A stretch of 64,000 bases of DNA from Tessaracoccus flavus (lineage in GTDB: Bacteria > Actinomycetota > Actinomycetes > Propionibacteriales > Propionibacteriaceae): positions 2,294,001 to 2,358,000 of the forward strand of contig NZ_CP019605.1 of assembly GCF_001997295.1 (NCBI RefSeq), written 5' to 3'. The position numbers and the translations under genes are program-made. The notes under the pieces are model-generated. The model was not told the origin of the DNA and made no database searches. It saw nothing but the letters and a program-made list of their open reading frames with translations. Of this stretch, positions 60,474-64,000 are shown piece by piece; position 1 is the first letter of the stretch, and each line of letters starts with the position of its first letter.

Positions 60474-61232
60474 CTACTCACCGACCGCGCGGGGGCGGAG
60501 TTCGGTGATCGGCGCGCCGAGGGTCTCCTCGTCGTCGAGTACGGCGTCGGGGTGGTCGGCGGTGGGGACCAACGGCGCGCTGGCGACCGGGGCGGAGAGG
60601 TCGATCGTGCGCACGGTGCGCGGCAGCAGAGGCTGCGAGACGTAGGTGGCGGGCGTGATGGGGATCGGATCCCAGAGGGCGCCCATCGTCGTCGGCATCG
60701 TCAGGTCCACCGAGATCTCGAACTCCTCGGTCTCGGCATGCGCCGACAGGTCGATTGTGGTGGTGTCCTCCGCGTCGTCGTAGCCGGCGCGCACCGCCGC
60801 GGCCCTCGCGTCGAGGCTGCGGTGCATCGCGACGACGGTGAACCGCGCCACCGCAAGGAAGGCGATCAGCGGCGTGCCCGGGATGGCGAGCGACCACCAC
60901 GGGGTGATCGAGAGCGCACTCAGGACGGTGACCACCACCAGGGCGGTGAGCAGCAGCAGCACCGTGGTGCGGCGACGCTTCGCGGCCTGCTTGGCGATCA
61001 GCCGGAGCTCGTTGAGTTCCGCACGCCGGGTCAGCGGGGTGGAGACCTCCGCCGCATCCTGCTCGGCCACGTAGTCGGTGATGTCGGAGCGGATGATCCG
61101 CATCGAATCGGCGAAGCGCTCGGCCGGGTCGGACTCGAGCTCCACATCTGCGGGCTTCTGCGCGGCGACCCAGGGCAGGGCGACTGCGATTCCAGCGACG
61201 ACCACGATGGCGATGAGGATTCCGGCGAGCAC
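60474..61232 (-). CDS. glpR: Membrane receptor of gephyrin-like Glp (GlpR/SepX-type)
   Basis: A 252-residue membrane protein: helix 1 at about 2-23 (AGILIAIVVVAGIAVALP), a cytoplasmic linker with RRAELNELRLIAKQAAKRRR, two more helices about 85-130 (VLLLLTALVVVTVLSALS and PGTPLIAFLAVARFTVV), then an acidic disordered tail. This layout, immediately downstream of a gephyrin-like MoeA protein, matches the actinobacterial Glp receptor GlpR (SepX in Streptomyces), a divisome-associated protein. Start GTG 61232. Identification rests on topology and synteny. Confidence 0.8.
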   Translation of the reverse strand: MLAGILIAIVVVAGIAVALPWVAAQKPADVELESDPAERFADSMRIIRSDITDYVAEQDAAEVSTPLTRRAELNELRLIAKQAAKRRRTTVLLLLTALVVVTVLSALSITPWWSLAIPGTPLIAFLAVARFTVVAMHRSLDARAAAVRAGYDDAEDTTTIDLSAHAETEEFEISVDLTMPTTMGALWDPIPITPATYVSQPLLPRTVRTIDLSAPVASAPLVPTADHPDAVLDDEETLGAPITELRPRAVGE

Positions 61233-61301
61233 GGCACCACCGTAAACAACATCGGCGTAATTTTCAGGTCGTACCCCGGCGAGTCGGGGGACGCCTTGAA
61301 C

Positions 61302-62594
61302 TCATTCCTCTTCGATGAGCCAGACCTTCACCGCTTCACCCGGGCGAACGGTCTCGATTCCGTCGTCCAGCACGATGAGTGCGTTGGAGCGCGCCAGTTC
61401 CGTGAGCGCATGGGGAGCAGACACCTGCTCCACGTGGCGCACGCTCCCCTCGCTCCACACGCGGCCCCGGAGGAGGTGCATCTGGCCGCGCAGGGAGCGC
61501 AGCGTGCCGGACGCGATGGCACGCACCGCACGGTGCTCCGTGCGGGCACCCATGAGCCGACGGATGAGAGGGCGGGCAAAGGCGTGGAACGACACGTAGG
61601 CGCTGACGGGGTTGCCGGGGAGCATCAACATCGGCACCCGCTCGTCGCCGATGAGGCCGAAGGTCTGGGTGCGGCCCGGCGTCATCAACACGTCGACGGA
61701 GTCGACCAGACCGAGGTCCCGCATGACCGACGCGACGGTCTCATAGTCCTCGCGACGCCCGCCGGTGGTCGAGATGACCAGATCGGCACGAATGAGTTGG
61801 TCGGTGATGGCCTCGCGGATGGCGTCGGGATCGTTGGAGTGCACCGCCACCCTGAAGACCGTCGCGCCGATCGCGCGTGCCGCCGCCGCGATCATGAAGG
61901 AATTGGTGTCAGCCACGTCCCCGTGGCGGATCTCGGCCCCCGGCTCCACCAGGTGCTCCCCCGAACTCACGACGACGACCCTGGGGCGAGGCCGGACGAG
62001 GACCTTGTCAACGCCGGCGCTGGCTAGGAGACCGATGGCCCGCTCGCCGAGGACGTCTCCCTCGCTCAGCAGCCGGGTGCCCTGACGGAGGTGCTCACCG
62101 GCGGCGCGGAGGTATTCGCCCGCCGACACCTTCTCGATCAGGCGGACGTGGTTCTCCTCGACCGCCGCGAACGACGACGGCAGCACCGCGTTGGCGCCCC
62201 GGGGCAGGACATCTCCGGCGCCCACGACGACGGCCGCATCAGCCGGGAGGTGGTCGACATCGGCGTCGACGATGGCGAGCGGCGGGGCGAGGTGGCCCTC
62301 GTCGTCGAGCAGGTCAGAGGCGCGCACGGCGTAGCCCGCGACCTTGGCGGTGCTAGCCGGCGGTACGTTGATCATCGAGTCGATGTCCTCGCACATCACC
62401 TGATCCCAGGCTTCGAGCAGCGACATCCCGAACGGCTTGAGGGGTTCGACCAGTTCGAGGAGATAGGCGGTGTGGTCCGCCACGCTGCGCAGGCCCTGCG
62501 CGTCGGCCGCGGGAGGCTCCGGGAGTCGGGGCTCCTCGATGATCTCTTCTTCTACAACGTCGTCGTCCTGCTTCTTGCGACCAAACCAAGCCAT
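61302..62594 (-). CDS. glp: Gephyrin-like molybdotransferase Glp (MoeA family)
   Basis: A 430-residue MoeA/gephyrin-type protein. MoeA motifs: VPPASTAKVAGYAVRASDL (domain III region), GVDKVLVRPRPRVVVVSSGE, DTNSFMIAAAARAIGATVFR, STTGGRREDYETVASV in place of the usual TGG-S-x-G-D-x-D, and LPGNPVSAYVSFHAFARPLI. The N-terminus has an acidic linker (about 8-30) not found in standard MoeA. In Corynebacterium this paralogue binds FtsZ/SepF-linked machinery; molybdenum insertion is the ancestral activity. ATG 62594 (MAWFGRKK) is preferred. It faces the cyclo-ligase gene across only 17 bp. Confidence 0.9.
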   Translation of the reverse strand: MAWFGRKKQDDDVVEEEIIEEPRLPEPPAADAQGLRSVADHTAYLLELVEPLKPFGMSLLEAWDQVMCEDIDSMINVPPASTAKVAGYAVRASDLLDDEGHLAPPLAIVDADVDHLPADAAVVVGAGDVLPRGANAVLPSSFAAVEENHVRLIEKVSAGEYLRAAGEHLRQGTRLLSEGDVLGERAIGLLASAGVDKVLVRPRPRVVVVSSGEHLVEPGAEIRHGDVADTNSFMIAAAARAIGATVFRVAVHSNDPDAIREAITDQLIRADLVISTTGGRREDYETVASVMRDLGLVDSVDVLMTPGRTQTFGLIGDERVPMLMLPGNPVSAYVSFHAFARPLIRRLMGARTEHRAVRAIASGTLRSLRGQMHLLRGRVWSEGSVRHVEQVSAPHALTELARSNALIVLDDGIETVRPGEAVKVWLIEEE

Positions 62595-62611
62595 GCTTCT
62601 ACGATAGGCCA

Positions 62612-63187
62612 ATGCCTAGTGACGCCCAGAAGGACTCGCTGCGGAGCCGTGTCTCGGCGGCCCGCTCGCGAGTCACCGACGGCGAATGGAGCGCGGTCAG
62701 CCGCGCCATGACCCGCTCGGCCCTCAACTTCGCGGACGCACGACCGACGGCGACCGTCGCTCTCTACGCGTCCCGGGCCGCGGAGCCGGAGACGGGCGAG
62801 CTCATCACAGAACTCGCACGGAGGGGATGGCGCGTGTTGCTGCCCGTCATCCGACGTGCCGTCGACTGGGCCGAATTCGGCGGCTGGGATGAGATGGCGG
62901 TCGGTTGGGGCGGGATCCCGCAACCGACAGGGCCGCGCCTCGGAGCCCCTGCGCTCGCCTCGGCGAGCCTCATCTTCGTTCCGTGCACGGCGATCGGGCG
63001 GGACTTCTCGCGACTGGGCACCGGCGGCGGGTGGTACGACCGCGCGCTGCTCCACCGCACCGCAGACGCGGCCGTGATCGCGCTGGTCAGAGAGGCGGAC
63101 GTGTTCGACACCGTGCCGACCGAGCCGCACGACGTCGCGGTGGACGGTTACATCACCGAGGCTGGCGCGACGTTCAAAGACTCGTGA
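62612..63187 (+). CDS. 5-formyltetrahydrofolate cyclo-ligase
   Basis: A 191-residue enzyme converting 5-formyl-THF to 5,10-methenyl-THF with ATP. Key patches: LRSRVSAARSRVTDGEWSAV, the substrate/ATP region WRVLLPVI, IPQPTG, and LIFVPCTAIGRDFSRLGTGG followed by GWYDRALL. ATG at 62612. Divergent from glp with a 17-bp gap, the usual actinobacterial arrangement near glpR. Confidence 0.94.
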   Translation: MPSDAQKDSLRSRVSAARSRVTDGEWSAVSRAMTRSALNFADARPTATVALYASRAAEPETGELITELARRGWRVLLPVIRRAVDWAEFGGWDEMAVGWGGIPQPTGPRLGAPALASASLIFVPCTAIGRDFSRLGTGGGWYDRALLHRTADAAVIALVREADVFDTVPTEPHDVAVDGYITEAGATFKDS

Positions 63188-63300
63188 GCCGGCGACGGTC
63201 GCCATGCGCGGCCGCCGGCCCCGCGAGGCGCTTCTTGCCTGCTTTGGGCCGTGGGCCGCGCGCGTCTATCATGGCTGCGACTCGAGACGCAAGGACACCA

Positions 63301-63570
63301 ATGCCTACCTACCAGTACCGCTGCACCGAATGCGGCACCGACCTTGAGGTCGTGCAGAAGTTCACCGACGACGCGCTGACCGTGTGCCCGGACTGCGACG
63401 GCGAGCTGCGAAAGGTCTTCAACGCCGTCGGCGTCGTCTTCAAGGGTTCCGGCTTCTACGCGACCGACTCCCGCAAGTCCAAGACCGCCAGTACCAAGTC
63501 GGCCTCCCCCGCCGCCGAGAAGGCTGCCCCCAAGACCGAAGCCCCCAAGGTTGAGGCGAAGTCGGCCTGA
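63301..63570 (+). CDS. FmdB-family zinc-ribbon protein
   Basis: An 89-residue protein: MPTYQYRCTECGTDLEVVQK and VCPDCDGELRKVFN give the CxxC...CxxC zinc ribbon, then VGVVFKGSGFYATDSR, the family's conserved end of domain. The last 30 residues are an Ala/Lys/Pro-rich tail. Role unknown; it was first noted as a possible regulator (FmdB). ATG 63301. Terminator follows at 63587. Confidence 0.93.
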   Translation: MPTYQYRCTECGTDLEVVQKFTDDALTVCPDCDGELRKVFNAVGVVFKGSGFYATDSRKSKTASTKSASPAAEKAAPKTEAPKVEAKSA

Positions 63571-63586
63571 CCCGGTCCTGACGTGA

Positions 63587-63619
63587 GCGCTGCCTGGGTT
63601 CGCTGACAGCGCCTTTTTT
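63587..63619 (+). terminator. Intrinsic terminator after FmdB-type gene
   Basis: Stem GCGCTG/CAGCGC (63587-63592, 63607-63612) and six T from 63614; extra pairing inside the loop is possible. Confidence 0.8.
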
Positions 63620-63675
63620 CGACGCGCTCCTGTGGATAAGGGGAAACCGACGCCACCGGTGACGATGAATGCGGT

Positions 63676-64000
63676 GTGCGCCCTCTTCGTTCAGCAGCCA
63701 CCTTCGTCTCGTGGCACCGTCGGCTGATCGGCTCTGTGCTGATTGCGGCCAGCGTCGTCACGATCGCCCAGTGGGTCGCCCGACCCGCACCCGAGACGAG
63801 AGCTGTCGTAACCCTCGCGGTTGACCTCACCGCAGGGCAACTCATCTCGGCCGAGCACGTGGAGATGCGCCAGATCCCCGATAGCGCCCTCCCCCTTGGC
63901 GCCTTCAGCAGCGACGACGGCGTAGTCGGGCGCGCCGTCGCCGTGGGCCTCAGCCGTGGCACGGTGCTGCAGGACGGCCTCCTCGCGAGCGGCCAGGAGG
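63676..64000 (+). CDS. SAF-domain protein (3' part outside window)
   Basis: The frame from GTG 63676 is open to the window edge (108 codons). It has a basic start, one membrane segment near residues 17-33 (LIGSVLIAASVVTIAQWV), then a SAF (CpaB/FlgA-like) domain: VVTLAVDLTAGQLISAEHVE, GVVGRAVAVGLSRGTVLQDG. In actinobacteria such proteins belong to CpaB-type pilus assembly or stand alone behind FmdB. No in-frame ATG is near. The function cannot be decided from this part. Confidence 0.8.
   Translation, partial: MRPLRSAATFVSWHRRLIGSVLIAASVVTIAQWVARPAPETRAVVTLAVDLTAGQLISAEHVEMRQIPDSALPLGAFSSDDGVVGRAVAVGLSRGTVLQDGLLASGQE

Noticed and set aside
60396..62027. A 543-codon plus-strand open frame over the glpR and glp genes.
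   Set aside because: It reads antisense through two well-supported genes, and its beginning lies in tandem repeats.

Overview
The window is high-GC DNA (about 68-70% by eye) from an actinobacterium. It carries a protein O-mannosyltransferase next to rsmI, a Glp/GlpR pair, a DUF222-HNH gene, a SigE-type sigma factor and actinobacterial-style sirohaem and nitrate genes. A member of Propionibacteriaceae (Tessaracoccus-like) fits best, but that is inference from gene content. There is no rRNA, CRISPR array, recognisable transposase or integrase.

Layout. 1-5 kb: a two-component system (minus strand; kinase cut by the window edge) divergent from a LolA/DUF2092-like exported protein plus an ABC exporter. 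5-12 kb: a SigE-type sigma factor with a large membrane-anchored partner, then small membrane proteins, a lipoprotein, a SnoaL-like protein and a tocopherol-cyclase homologue. 11.6-12.7 kb: remains of a rhamnose locus (frameshifted mutarotase, N-terminally truncated aldolase, apparently intact LacI-type operator). 12.7-18.5 kb: an anaerobic DMSO-reductase-type locus (TorD chaperone, ferredoxin/zinc-ribbon protein, DmsA, frameshifted DmsB, DmsC, DUF6457). 18.6-25.6 kb: a type I restriction system, hsdM-hsdS-mrr-hsdR, with an Mrr-type nuclease inside the operon. 25.7-38.9 kb: a 13.1-kb segment bounded by a 50-bp direct repeat that is the 3' part of tRNA-Gln(TTG). It holds the nitrate/nitrite genes (NarK, nitrate reductase, FAD/2Fe-2S reductase, NirB, NirD, HemD, CbiX) and an HNH protein, and I read it as an immobilised integrative island.

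38.9-47.8 kb is chromosomal housekeeping: Tag glycosylase, a TetR regulator, a secreted protein, a MarR regulator, IspE, RsmA, TatD, RsmI and Pmt. 48.0-53.8 kb: a GH95 (alpha-fucosidase-like) gene is broken in two. An ABC transporter pair and other gene scraps lie between its N-terminal part and its discoidin/Ig-like tail. 54-64 kb: a FAD oxidoreductase, an NCS2 permease, a flavin reductase, a GH63-type glucosidase, tRNA-Ala(CGC), GlpR and Glp, 5-FTHF cyclo-ligase, an FmdB-type protein and the start of a SAF-domain protein.

The nitrate genes form a coherent pathway: uptake by NarK, nitrate to nitrite by the molybdoenzyme, nitrite to ammonium by NirBD, with HemD and CbiX contributing to sirohaem. 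Glp (molybdenum insertion and, by homology, cell division) and DUF6457 are linked to the molybdenum cofactor used by DmsA and the nitrate reductase. Several intergenic gaps carry dispersed palindromic or tandem repeats, which are described individually. I did not find one unmistakably new multi-gene system. The best leads are the tRNA-bounded nitrate island, the split DmsB, the interrupted GH95 gene, a cysteine-rich domain shared by two secreted proteins, and the duplicated sensor-like partner of the sigma factor.
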